From the NCBI RefSeq assembly GCF_046546475.1, contig NZ_JBKGXS010000009.1, forward strand, positions 124,001 to 188,000: 64,000 nt of DNA. The letters are read 5' to 3'. Each line of letters begins with the position of its first letter. Positions within the stretch are counted from its first letter, which is position 1. This document shows, in pieces, positions 41,835 to 49,715 of this stretch. The DNA is from Pseudonocardia phyllosphaerae (lineage in GTDB: Bacteria; Actinomycetota; Actinomycetes; Mycobacteriales; Pseudonocardiaceae). The notes below the pieces were generated by a model. That model ran no database searches. It saw only the letters and a list, made by a program, of their open reading frames with translations, and was not told the origin of the DNA. The position numbers and the translations under genes were made by a program.

Positions 41835-43034
41835 CTACCCCAGCGCCCGCGACGCGGCGCGCCGACCGCCGCGCAGCCCCCGCCGCAGCGCGCCGCGGGC
41901 GAGGTGCGCGGCGACCAGACCGAACGCGCCCGGGGTGACGACGCCGCGGGCCAGCCCCAGCGACACCGCGCAGTCGAACACCCGCTGGTGCGCCCCGGCC
42001 GCGCCGATCGCGGCGTCGAGGAACTGCGGGCGGGCGGCGAGGCGGGCCAGCCGGACGACGTGGCGGTGGTGGCGCCCGAACGTCCGCTCCATCGCCGCCC
42101 GGTGCGCGGCCCCGGCGCCTGCGCCGTGCAGCGCGCTGCGCCCGGCGAGAATCCCGGACGCGACGGCGTCGAAGATGCCCTCGCCGGTCAGCGGGTTGAC
42201 CTTGGCCGCGGCGTCCCCGGCGAGCAGCACCCGGCCGTCGGGCTGGAACCGCGGGGTCGTCGACAGCGGCAGGTGGTGCGCGCGCAGCGTGCCCGGGGCC
42301 GGGGCCTGGCCGGGCAGCAGCTCGGCGAGCCGCTCCAGCATCTCCGCCCGGGACCCGGCGCCGCGCTTGTCGAACACCCCGAAGCCGACGTTCGCGCCGC
42401 CGCCGGCGACCGGGAACGACCAGGCGTAGGCGGGGTAGGTGCCGCCCGCGTACTCGATGGACAGCGTGCCGGGCTCGCCGGAGACGGGGGAGTACCCGCG
42501 GATCGCGACGGCCGTGCCCTCCGGCGGTGCGGGCGGAGCGCCGAGCGCGCGGCGCACCACCGAGTTCGCCCCGTCCGCGCCGACGACGACGCGGGCGGCG
42601 ATCGAGCCGTCCAGCACGACGCGGTCGTCGCGGACCTCCACGGTGCGGACCCGGTGCCGGTGCAGCCGTGCCCCCGCCGTGACGGCGGCGTCGACGAGCG
42701 CGGCGTCGAGCACCTCGCGGCGGATCACCCTGTTCGGCCGCGGCGCGACCCGGTCCACCGCCCGGCCCGACGGTGTCCGGAGCCGCAGCCGCGGCGTCTC
42801 CGGGCCGAGCTCGCGGATCCCGGTGACGCCCAGCTCGTCGAGCAGGTCGAACACCTCCGCGGCGACGCCGTCCCCGCAGGTCTTGTCCCGCGGGAACTCC
42901 GCGGAGTCCAGCAGCAGCACCGACGCGCCGGGCGCCAGCCGCAGTGCGTTCAGCGCGGCCGCCGAGCCCGCCGGTCCGGCGCCGACCACGACCAGGTCGT
43001 GCACGCGCTCGTCGTCGTAGAACGGTTCCCCCAC
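41835..43034 (-). CDS. Geranylgeranyl reductase family flavoprotein
   Basis: A 399-aa FAD enzyme of the digeranylgeranyl/menaquinone prenyl reductase type. Seen: DLVVVGAGPAGSAAALNAL near residue 12, the PxxKxCG-like FPRDKTCGDGV near 45, ADGANSVVRRALG near 158, the PxYxWxFP-like YPAYAWSFPVAGGGANVG near 205, and LLAGDAAAKVNPLTGEGI near 280. It would saturate double bonds of isoprenoid chains, fitting its place next to idi. GTG 43034 opens into VGEPFYDDERVHDLVVVG. An upstream in-frame extension is unlikely to be coding. Confidence 0.88.
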   Translation of the reverse strand: MGEPFYDDERVHDLVVVGAGPAGSAAALNALRLAPGASVLLLDSAEFPRDKTCGDGVAAEVFDLLDELGVTGIRELGPETPRLRLRTPSGRAVDRVAPRPNRVIRREVLDAALVDAAVTAGARLHRHRVRTVEVRDDRVVLDGSIAARVVVGADGANSVVRRALGAPPAPPEGTAVAIRGYSPVSGEPGTLSIEYAGGTYPAYAWSFPVAGGGANVGFGVFDKRGAGSRAEMLERLAELLPGQAPAPGTLRAHHLPLSTTPRFQPDGRVLLAGDAAAKVNPLTGEGIFDAVASGILAGRSALHGAGAGAAHRAAMERTFGRHHRHVVRLARLAARPQFLDAAIGAAGAHQRVFDCAVSLGLARGVVTPGAFGLVAAHLARGALRRGLRGGRRAASRALG

Positions 43035-43234
43035 GACGGGACATTCTGCGCCCACCGGTGTCCGCCCGGTGCGGACGGCGTGCGCCCGCGGCGAAACGGC
43101 CGAAATGGCGTGGCACGACACGAGCGGGCGGGTGTTCACTCGTGGGCACCGCATCGACGTCCCGCAGCGGTGACGCGCGCCCCGGACCGGGTCGCCGCGT
43201 GCCCGGCGGGCCCCATGCCCGAGGAGGCACCCCC

Positions 43235-44680
43235 GTGACGACCGAGCCGTCCACCGGCCCCGCACCGGAGACGCAGCGACTCCCGGCGGGCGCCCCACTG
43301 ATCATCGGCCTGCTGGTCGGCTCCGCCTTCGTCATGATCCTCAACGAGACGATCATGAGCGTGGCGCTGCCCGCGCTGATCGTCGACCTGCACGTCGCGC
43401 CGTCCACCGTGCAGTGGCTGACCAGCGGTTTCATGCTCACGATGGCCGTGGTCATCCCGATCACCGGCTATCTGCTGCAGCGGTTCCCGCCGCGCAAGGT
43501 CTACCTGGCGTCGATGGCGCTGTTCAGCACCGGCACGTTGATCTGCGGGCTCGCGCCGGTGTTCGCCGTGCTGCTCGCCGGCCGCGTCGTGCAGGCCACC
43601 GGCACCGCGGTGATGATCCCGCTGCTGATGACGACGATCCTGCGCCTGGTCCCGGAGTCCCGCCGCGGGCAGACGATGGGCACCCTGTCGGTCGTCATCG
43701 CCGTCGCCCCGGCCGTCGGGCCGACGCTGTCCGGGATCATCCTGTCCGCGCTCGGCTGGCGCTGGATGTTCTGGATCGTGCTGCCGATCGCGCTGGTCGC
43801 GCTCGCCGCCGGGGCGATCTGGCTGAAGGTCGAGGCGGACACCTCGGACGCGCCGCTGGACGTGCCGTCCGTGCTGATCTCCGCGGTCGCGTTCGCCGGG
43901 CTCGTCTACGGCCTGTCCGCGATCGGCGAGTCCGCGGGCGGCGCCGGTGCCGGCGTGCCGCCGTGGGTGCCGCTGGTGGCCGGGCTCGTGGCGCTTGCCG
44001 TGTTCGTGCACCGCCAGCTCCGGCTGCAGCGCGACGTGCGCCGCGCCCCGCTGCTGGACATGCGCCCGTTCCTGTCCCGGCGGTTCACCCTCGCGCTGGT
44101 GCTGGTCGCGATCGGCTTCGTGTCGCTGTTCGGGGCGATCATCCTGCTGCCGCTCTACATCCAGGACGTCCGGGACCAGAGCGCGTTCGTCGCCGGGCTC
44201 ACCGTGCTGCCCGGCGGGCTGGCGATGGGCCTGATGGGGCCGTTCGTCGGGCGTGCCTACGACCGGCTGGGCGCCCGCCCGCTGGTGCTGCCGGCGTCGG
44301 TGCTGCTCTGCGCGGTGATGTGGGGCTTCACCACGATCGGGGAGACCACCCCGCTGTGGACGGTCACGCTGCTGCACGTCGGGCTGTCGGTGGCGCTGGC
44401 GACGATGCTCACCCCGCTGATGACCGACTCGCTCGGCTCGCTCACCGGGGAGCTGTACTCGCACGGCAGCGCCATCCTGACGACGTTGCAACAGGTCGCC
44501 GGGGCCGCGGGCACCGCGCTGTTCATCACCGTCATGACGCTGGCCTCCGGCGCCGGCGGGGTCGACGCTGCCGGTATCCACGCCGCGTTCCTGGTCGCCG
44601 CGCTCATCTCGATCGCGGTGGTCGTCGTCGCCGTCCTGGCCGCGCGGCGCCCGCACGAGGAGCCCGTCGCGGCGTCCTGA
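43235..44680 (+). CDS. DHA2-type MFS multidrug exporter
   Basis: A 481-aa 14-helix major facilitator. Seen: FVMILNETIMSVALPALI in TM1, STVQWLTSGFMLTMAVVIPI, loop LQRFPPRKVYLASM, AGRVVQATGTAVMIPLLMTT, and VVIAVAPAVGPTLSGIIL (motif C, antiporter). The start GTG 43235 has GAGGAGG 7-8 nt upstream. It is divergent from the geranylgeranyl-reductase-type gene across a 200-bp gap. Seven nt after the stop a 64-bp palindromic repeat begins. Substrate unknown. Confidence 0.9.
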   Translation: MTTEPSTGPAPETQRLPAGAPLIIGLLVGSAFVMILNETIMSVALPALIVDLHVAPSTVQWLTSGFMLTMAVVIPITGYLLQRFPPRKVYLASMALFSTGTLICGLAPVFAVLLAGRVVQATGTAVMIPLLMTTILRLVPESRRGQTMGTLSVVIAVAPAVGPTLSGIILSALGWRWMFWIVLPIALVALAAGAIWLKVEADTSDAPLDVPSVLISAVAFAGLVYGLSAIGESAGGAGAGVPPWVPLVAGLVALAVFVHRQLRLQRDVRRAPLLDMRPFLSRRFTLALVLVAIGFVSLFGAIILLPLYIQDVRDQSAFVAGLTVLPGGLAMGLMGPFVGRAYDRLGARPLVLPASVLLCAVMWGFTTIGETTPLWTVTLLHVGLSVALATMLTPLMTDSLGSLTGELYSHGSAILTTLQQVAGAAGTALFITVMTLASGAGGVDAAGIHAAFLVAALISIAVVVVAVLAARRPHEEPVAAS

Positions 44681-44686
44681 CCAGCG

Positions 44687-44750
44687 GTGATCACGGTTTC
44701 GGAGGGATTCCGGCCACCGGTGGCCGTCTGCGCTCCGAAACCGTGATCAC
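44687..44750. repeat. 64-bp intergenic palindromic element, copy 2
   Basis: GTGATCACGG...CCGTGATCAC outer arms, TTTCGGAG/CTCCGAAA inner arms and a GGCCACCGGTGGCC core. It starts 6 nt after the MFS stop codon and matches the minus strand of 17330-17391 at most positions, so both copies have the same sense relative to the gene they follow. Confidence 0.85.
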
Positions 44751-45044
44751 CGGGTCGCGGGGCCCCGATCCGGGCACCGGCCACGGACCGGGGTGTCCGG
44801 ACTCCTTCCCGTATCGTCGTCCGGCCGCGCAGGAACGCCAGGTCAGCGCGGGTGCGGCGGCGCGGTTCCCGGACCCGTTGACACGATCGAGTGAATCGCT
44901 GGAGTCCGGTTCGGGTGGTCGGGGCGCCTCCGTCCGGGCCGTCCCGGGGCGTCCGGAGGGCGGATCCGGGGTCCGATCCGCCCGTTTCCGCCCCGTTCCC
45001 ATGATGTGGACACAGGTGCCGCCGACTACTCCGAACGCGGGATG
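44751..45044. other. Intergenic region upstream of the cysteine leader
   Basis: No gene seen. The stretch contains TTGACACGATCGAGTG near 44879 and a slightly less GC-rich part near 45000-45020, which may hold promoter or activator elements for the leader-peptide operon. Confidence 0.3.
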
Positions 45045-45050
45045 CACACT
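45045..45050 (+). promoter_or_regulatory. -10 box of the cysteine-leader operon
   Basis: CACACT lies 7 nt before the ATG of the leader peptide, the spacing that makes the first transcribed base fall at or next to the start codon. No Shine-Dalgarno is present. Confidence 0.5.
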
Positions 45051-45057
45051 GTTCCGC

Positions 45058-45141
45058 ATGCACCTCGTCTCCCGGTTCGCATGTCGACGCCACGTCGACC
45101 TGTGCCGCCAGGCGAGCGCGCTCTGTTCCCGGCGCCGTTGA
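45058..45141 (+). CDS. Cysteine-rich leader peptide (27 aa)
   Basis: The peptide begins MHLVSRFACRRHVDLCRQAS and ends ALCSRRR, with Cys at 9, 16 and 23. RRHVDLCR..SALC is the signature of actinobacterial leader peptides found before sulfur and cysteine genes; leaderless cysteine-coding uORFs are known cysteine-responsive attenuators in mycobacteria. Here the ATG follows a -10-like CACACT by 7 nt. A hairpin and a C-rich untranslated leader follow before the first structural gene at 45437. I infer that ribosome pausing at the Cys codons under cysteine shortage allows downstream expression. Confidence 0.8.
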   Translation: MHLVSRFACRRHVDLCRQASALCSRRR

Positions 45142-45436
45142 CGCCAGGCAGGGCCGCTCCCCGCAGCCCTGCACGGTGACCGGCCGCCCCACGCCCCGCG
45201 TGCCGCGGCCGGAACCGATCCGGCACCCGCGCACCCGCGCGGCCCCTCCGCCACCCCCGAGCCGGGCGTCCCGGAGGGCGCCAGGGACCCCGGCGTCCGC
45301 CGGAACCCACATCCCGCCTGCCACGCCCCGCCGCCCGACCGCGCCGCTCCCCGGCCGGACGCGCGGCGGTCACGTCGCGCGCCGGATGTCCGCCCCGTGG
45401 TCCCACCCGCTCCCCACACCGCGAAGGAGAGGCCCC
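45142..45436 (+). promoter_or_regulatory. C-rich attenuator-like leader with hairpin
   Basis: Seven nt after the leader-peptide stop, GCAGGGC (45148-45154) can pair with GCCCTGC (45166-45172). The next 230 nt are strongly biased to C over G on the sense strand (for example 45181-45240), which resembles a Rho-loading region. The leader ends with AAGGAGAGG before the GTG at 45437. A Rho-dependent attenuator is inferred; sequence alone does not prove it. Confidence 0.5.
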
Positions 45437-45793
45437 GTGCCCCGACACCGCGCACGAACGACGTCCCGCGTCCGCCTGTTCGCAGGCGGGACCGCGCTCG
45501 CCGGTGCCGCCCTGCTGGCATCCACCGGCGCCGCGCAGGCGGCGACGCCGGACCTGGTCCCCGACCTCGGCCCCGCGCTGAGCACCGACCACGAGGACCA
45601 GAAGCCCACCCCGGCCCCGACCGCGCCGCCCGTCGAGCCGTCCTACACCGCCTTCGGGCCCGACCAGCCCATCCAGCAGCTGCGCGACTTCGCCCCCGCG
45701 GGCGTACCGGTCGCCGGGCTCGTCGACGTCGTGAGCAAGGCGCCGAAGCAGATCACCCCGTCGTTCCTCCCGGGCGGGGGCTCCGGCGAATGA
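45437..45793 (+). CDS. Small exported protein of the SBP56-like operon (118 aa)
   Basis: Not assigned to a family. A signal peptide is clear: basic n-region (RHRARTTSRVR), hydrophobic core LFAGGTALAGAALLAS, cut after GAAQA near 35. The mature 83 aa are acidic/proline-rich, then QPIQQLRDFAPAGVPVAGL and a C-terminal SFLPGGGSGE. It lacks Cys and His, so is not an obvious metal chaperone. AAGGAGAGG stands 4 nt before the GTG. Its TGA overlaps the ATG of the SBP56-like gene, so the two are translationally coupled. The exported protein at 51056 resembles it. Confidence 0.75.
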   Translation: MPRHRARTTSRVRLFAGGTALAGAALLASTGAAQAATPDLVPDLGPALSTDHEDQKPTPAPTAPPVEPSYTAFGPDQPIQQLRDFAPAGVPVAGLVDVVSKAPKQITPSFLPGGGSGE

Positions 45794-47619
45794 AGCTGTT
45801 CCCGAGGAGCCGCGTCGGCAGGCGCGCCGCGTACGCCCTGATGGGCGCCGCGGTCGTCGCCGGTGCCGTGGCCATTCCCGCGCAGGCCCAGGACCCGACC
45901 GAGACCGTGCGGTCCGAGGTCACCGGCGGTGACGGCAAGAACTACTGGGTCGAGAACAACCTCACGCCCGAGGCGAAGAAGCCCGCGGAAGGGGGGAAGA
46001 AGAAGGAGTACATGGTCGTGTGGGCCGGCGACGAGAACGCCGCCGACACCGCCGTACCGGACGTCAAGAAGCTCCCCGGCTCGGTCGCCGACCCGATCGA
46101 CAAGGTCCGCAACGCCGGGCCCGGGCCGGACTTCATGGCCGTCATCGACGCCACGAAGGGCTCCCCGGACTACGGCAAGGTCGTCAACACCGCGACCGTC
46201 GGCCCGCTGGTGGAGAACGAGCCGCACCACATGCAGTACTCGTGGCGCAAGGGCGACAAGATCTACGCCGGTGGCCTCTTCTCCGCCGCCACCTACGTCT
46301 TCGACGTCTCCGCGCTGCCGCAGCTGAAGCTGTCCGGCATCTCGCTGCCGTCGCAGACGCTCTGCGGCTCGGTGCCCGACGCCTACTGGGTGCTCAAGGA
46401 CCGCACCGCCTACGGCACCTACATGGGCGGTCCCGTCGCCCCGGGCCCGTGCCGCTACACCCACGGCGAGGTGCGCACCGGCAACGGCTTCGCCGGCTCG
46501 CCCGGGTCGGTCGTCCGCTTCGGCGAGGACGGCGAGAACAAGGTCGAGGCACCCGCCGCGACCGAGACGCCCGAGGATCCGACGCAGTGCCTCAACATGC
46601 CCTCGCTGGGCAACCCGACCTGCGCCAACCCGCACGGCATCCAGGTCCGCGAGGACCTGAACACCATGGTCACCAGTGACTACGCCGAACCGAGGACGAT
46701 CATCCTCGACCCGGTGAAGAACCCGTCGCCCTACCTGCGACGACCGACCGTGCGGACCTGGGACATCTCGGACAAGAACCATCCGAAGGTCAAGGCCGTC
46801 TCCTACCTGCCGACCGGACCCCGCTCCAACGGCAAGGACCCGCTGCGCAACGAGAACCGCGCCGCGATGGAGACCACGGTGACCAACCGGCCGGGCCACA
46901 AGGGCGCCTTCGCCCAGACGATGCAGGGCGGCGCGATCTTCTACACGCCCGACATCACCGTGAAGGACCCCGTGTGGAAGGAGGTCTTCGACCTCGGCAC
47001 GGCGGCGCCGCAGCTCGGTGCCGGCGGCGAGAACGGCGGCCCGAGTGCCAACGGCGGCTGGCTGCAGACCAGCCCCGACGACAAGACGCTCTACCACGCC
47101 ACGATCGGCCGCAAGGCCGGGACGCTGGGCCCGGACGACAAGGGCACCGCGGGCGGCGTCATCGCCCTCGACATCGACAAGCTGGTCAACTCGCCCGAGG
47201 CGGCCTGCTCGATCGACACCCAGCCGGAGATCACCGCCGGTGGTGCCGAGGGCGACTGCCCGACGCTGAAGTCCACCGTCGGCATCAACCCGGACAAGAC
47301 CGGCGCCGGCCCGCACTGGGGTGCGCTCGACAACCTCGAGCACGGCCCCGACGGGTTCCTGCACCAGACCGACCAGCCGAAGCGGCTGGCGACCGCGGAC
47401 TACTTCGTGGCCCGCACCGGTCTGGACGGCGACCACCGCGTCTGCGTCGTCGACATCGCCGGTGACGGCAAGCTGTCCCTCGACCAGGACTTCAAGGACG
47501 AGGACACCGGCGACACCTGCGTGTCGTTCAACCGCCAGAAGTGGCCGCACGGCGACTTCGGCAACGCGAAGCCGCACTCGATGCTGTTCGTGGCGGCCGA
47601 CGAGGACATCAAGGACTGA
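45790..47619 (+). CDS. Exported SBP56 / methanethiol oxidase-like beta-propeller protein
   Basis: 609 aa with a signal peptide (RSRVGRRAAYALMGAAVVAG, cut after IPAQA near 33). The body follows the selenium-binding protein SBP56 layout: PDFMAVIDATKGSPDYGKVV near 113, NEPHHMQYSWRKGD near 138 in place of ELHHxxW, FSAATYVFDVS, CANPHGIQVREDLNTMVTSD near 278, and KPHSMLFVAADED at the C-terminus. Bacterial methanethiol oxidases are copper-dependent periplasmic SBP56 proteins that yield H2S, formaldehyde and H2O2. At 609 aa it is longer than the usual 430-470, and the reaction is inferred. ATGA overlap with the small exported gene; TGATG overlap with the next gene. Confidence 0.72.
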   Translation: MKLFPRSRVGRRAAYALMGAAVVAGAVAIPAQAQDPTETVRSEVTGGDGKNYWVENNLTPEAKKPAEGGKKKEYMVVWAGDENAADTAVPDVKKLPGSVADPIDKVRNAGPGPDFMAVIDATKGSPDYGKVVNTATVGPLVENEPHHMQYSWRKGDKIYAGGLFSAATYVFDVSALPQLKLSGISLPSQTLCGSVPDAYWVLKDRTAYGTYMGGPVAPGPCRYTHGEVRTGNGFAGSPGSVVRFGEDGENKVEAPAATETPEDPTQCLNMPSLGNPTCANPHGIQVREDLNTMVTSDYAEPRTIILDPVKNPSPYLRRPTVRTWDISDKNHPKVKAVSYLPTGPRSNGKDPLRNENRAAMETTVTNRPGHKGAFAQTMQGGAIFYTPDITVKDPVWKEVFDLGTAAPQLGAGGENGGPSANGGWLQTSPDDKTLYHATIGRKAGTLGPDDKGTAGGVIALDIDKLVNSPEAACSIDTQPEITAGGAEGDCPTLKSTVGINPDKTGAGPHWGALDNLEHGPDGFLHQTDQPKRLATADYFVARTGLDGDHRVCVVDIAGDGKLSLDQDFKDEDTGDTCVSFNRQKWPHGDFGNAKPHSMLFVAADEDIKD

Positions 47620-49661
47620 TGTCCGTGCTCACCACCCTGTCGTCGCCGGGCTCCCCGGTGCCGGCGCTCGTGCCGGCCGGCGGGCTGCTGCCCGCCGGCC
47701 CGGCCGGGGCCGCCTCCGCCACCACCTCGGTGGCGGGGGCGCCCCCGGCGCACCTCGTGGCACTCGCCGCGGGTGCCCCCTCACCGGTCGACGCCGTCCC
47801 CGCACTCGACGCGGTGCTGCGGCTCGTCCTGTTGACCGCACTGGCCGTGGTCGCCGGGGCCGGACTCGTCCGCCCGTTCGCCGGGGCCCCGGGCCGCGCC
47901 GAGCGGACCGTCACGGGGGTCGCGGCGGCGGTCGCGGTCGTCGCCGCGGTCGCCGCGGTGGCCCGCTCCGGCGGGAGCCCGTACTGGACGGCCGCGCTGC
48001 TCGTTCTCACTGCCGCGGTCCCGGCTCTGCTCACCACCCGTCGTCCGGTGACGGCGGTGCTGCCCGGTGCCGGGGTCGCGGTGCTGCTCGTGCTCGCCCT
48101 GGTCTCGGCCCGCTCCGAGCCCGTCCCGTCCCTCCTCGACGCCGGGTACGCGCTCGCCGGGTCGGTGCTGGCCGGCGCGGTCGTGCACCTGCTCACCCGC
48201 GGCACCGGTGCCGCTTCCGCTACCGGTACCGGCGTTGCCGCATCCGGGCGGCCGCGGATCGTCGTCGTGCTCGCGGTCGTCGCCGGAGCCCTGGCGGCGG
48301 CGTCCGCGGTGGCGCAGGTGCTGCTCACCGGGCCGTTCACCCTGGTCGACCTGGTGGGCAGCGGCTACGGCCGTGCCGCCGTCGTCATGGTCGCCGGGCC
48401 CGTCGTGGCGCTCGCACTCGCCGCCCGCGAGCTGCGTCCCACCCCGGCCACCCCGCTGTCCGGGGTGGCCCGGGCGAAGGCCCGCGCGGCCGTCGAACGC
48501 GGCCGGGGGGTGGCTGCCGTCGGCGCCGTCGGCGGGGTCGCGGCGACCGCACTGCTCGCCGCGCTGCCGCAGCCGGCCCCTGCCGCCGTTCCCGGACAGG
48601 CGCTGCTGCGCACCCTGGATCTCGGCGGCCGGACGGCGACGCTGGTCGTCGCACCGATGCGGCCCGGCCCGAACCTGGTGCAGCTCACCGGCGCCCCCGG
48701 CTCAGGGAACCCGGAGGACTCAGGGAACCCGGAGCACGACCACGCCGGTACCGCCCCGGCCGCGGGCGACGCCGTGCTGGTGGGGGACCGGGAGACCCCG
48801 GTCGCCGGCCGGCCCGGCGCACCCGGCGGCTGGGCCCTGGTCGACGTCCCGGCCGGGACGTCGTCGCTGACCGTCCGGTCGGCCGGGGTCACCCGCACCG
48901 TGCCCGTCGACGTCGGCGACCCCGGCACCCCGGCTCCGGCCGGAGCGCTCGGCGCCGACGGGCCGGAGTGTGCGTCGGCCGCGGTCGGCGACCTGCTCGG
49001 CGGCGGCACCGGAGCCGTCGGCAGCTGCCCGTCCGACCGGCTCGACGACGCCGACGCGGCCACCCTGCGCGGCACCGTCCGAGCACTCGCCGCCCGCGGC
49101 GCGCCCGGGGTGAGCATCGCCGGGGACGCCTCGCCGCGCTCCCGGGCCGCCGCCGGAGTCGTCCGCACCGAGGCCGCCGCGGCGAGGCTGCCGGTCCTGC
49201 CCGCCGCCACCGGCGACACCGCGCTGGTCGTGGTCTCCGGCTGGCAGGGCGCGGTCGGCACGCTGGGCGCCACCAACGAGGCCGCGGTGCGCGCACCCAC
49301 CGCGCTCGGCGGCACCTACCTGGCGCCGTGGCTGCTCACCACCGGCGTGCTCGGCGCGACGCAGAGCGCGATCGTGCCGCTGGAGTTCGGGCCGCAGGAG
49401 GAGATCCCGCAGCGCTACGTCCGCTCCCTTGCCCAGGTCGCCCCGGGCTCGTCACCCTCGAGGTCCGGGTACCGGGCGTGGGCAGCGGCGTCGCACGGGC
49501 CGGTGGACGCGCCCGCGCTCTACGGGGCCGCCCCGGTCAGCGTCCCGATGACCACCGACGAGGCCGCGGGCGGCGGTCACCACGGCGCCCCGGACACGGC
49601 GGGCTGGTTCCCGGGCGGCGCCGTCGTCCGGGTCGGCTCGCCGCTGGACACCCGGCCGTGA
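47619..49661 (+). CDS. Polytopic membrane protein with CopD-like and CopC/YtkA-like parts
   Basis: 680 aa. Residues 60-330 hold about eight hydrophobic helices; DLVGSGYGRAAVVMVAG near 243 resembles the YGRxLLxK helix of CopD copper-resistance proteins. After a final helix (near 300-325), an extracytoplasmic part starts with LGGRTATLVVAPMRPGPNLVQL near 335, like the NPxRPGPN turn of CopC/YtkA folds, with a His-bearing loop EHDHAG near 373 and then a 300-aa C-terminal domain (SGWQGAVGTLGATNEAAV, VPLEFGPQEEIPQRYV) I do not recognise. ATG 47619 overlaps the SBP56 stop (TGATG). A role in loading copper onto the exported enzyme is an inference. Confidence 0.7.
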   Translation: MSVLTTLSSPGSPVPALVPAGGLLPAGPAGAASATTSVAGAPPAHLVALAAGAPSPVDAVPALDAVLRLVLLTALAVVAGAGLVRPFAGAPGRAERTVTGVAAAVAVVAAVAAVARSGGSPYWTAALLVLTAAVPALLTTRRPVTAVLPGAGVAVLLVLALVSARSEPVPSLLDAGYALAGSVLAGAVVHLLTRGTGAASATGTGVAASGRPRIVVVLAVVAGALAAASAVAQVLLTGPFTLVDLVGSGYGRAAVVMVAGPVVALALAARELRPTPATPLSGVARAKARAAVERGRGVAAVGAVGGVAATALLAALPQPAPAAVPGQALLRTLDLGGRTATLVVAPMRPGPNLVQLTGAPGSGNPEDSGNPEHDHAGTAPAAGDAVLVGDRETPVAGRPGAPGGWALVDVPAGTSSLTVRSAGVTRTVPVDVGDPGTPAPAGALGADGPECASAAVGDLLGGGTGAVGSCPSDRLDDADAATLRGTVRALAARGAPGVSIAGDASPRSRAAAGVVRTEAAAARLPVLPAATGDTALVVVSGWQGAVGTLGATNEAAVRAPTALGGTYLAPWLLTTGVLGATQSAIVPLEFGPQEEIPQRYVRSLAQVAPGSSPSRSGYRAWAAASHGPVDAPALYGAAPVSVPMTTDEAAGGGHHGAPDTAGWFPGGAVVRVGSPLDTRP

Positions 49662-49715
49662 GCACCACCGGCACGGGCACCACCCGCACCACCGGCACCC
49701 ACGAGGAGAAACCCC

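Noticed and set aside
43136..44656. Long minus-strand frame opposite the MFS exporter, rich in Arg, Gln, His and Asp
   Set aside because: The composition is that of an antisense reading of hydrophobic codons; the plus-strand exporter is clear.
44687..44750. The palindromic element as the end of an insertion sequence
   Set aside because: No transposase, no target-site duplication and the dyad is complete in itself; a dispersed intergenic repeat fits better.
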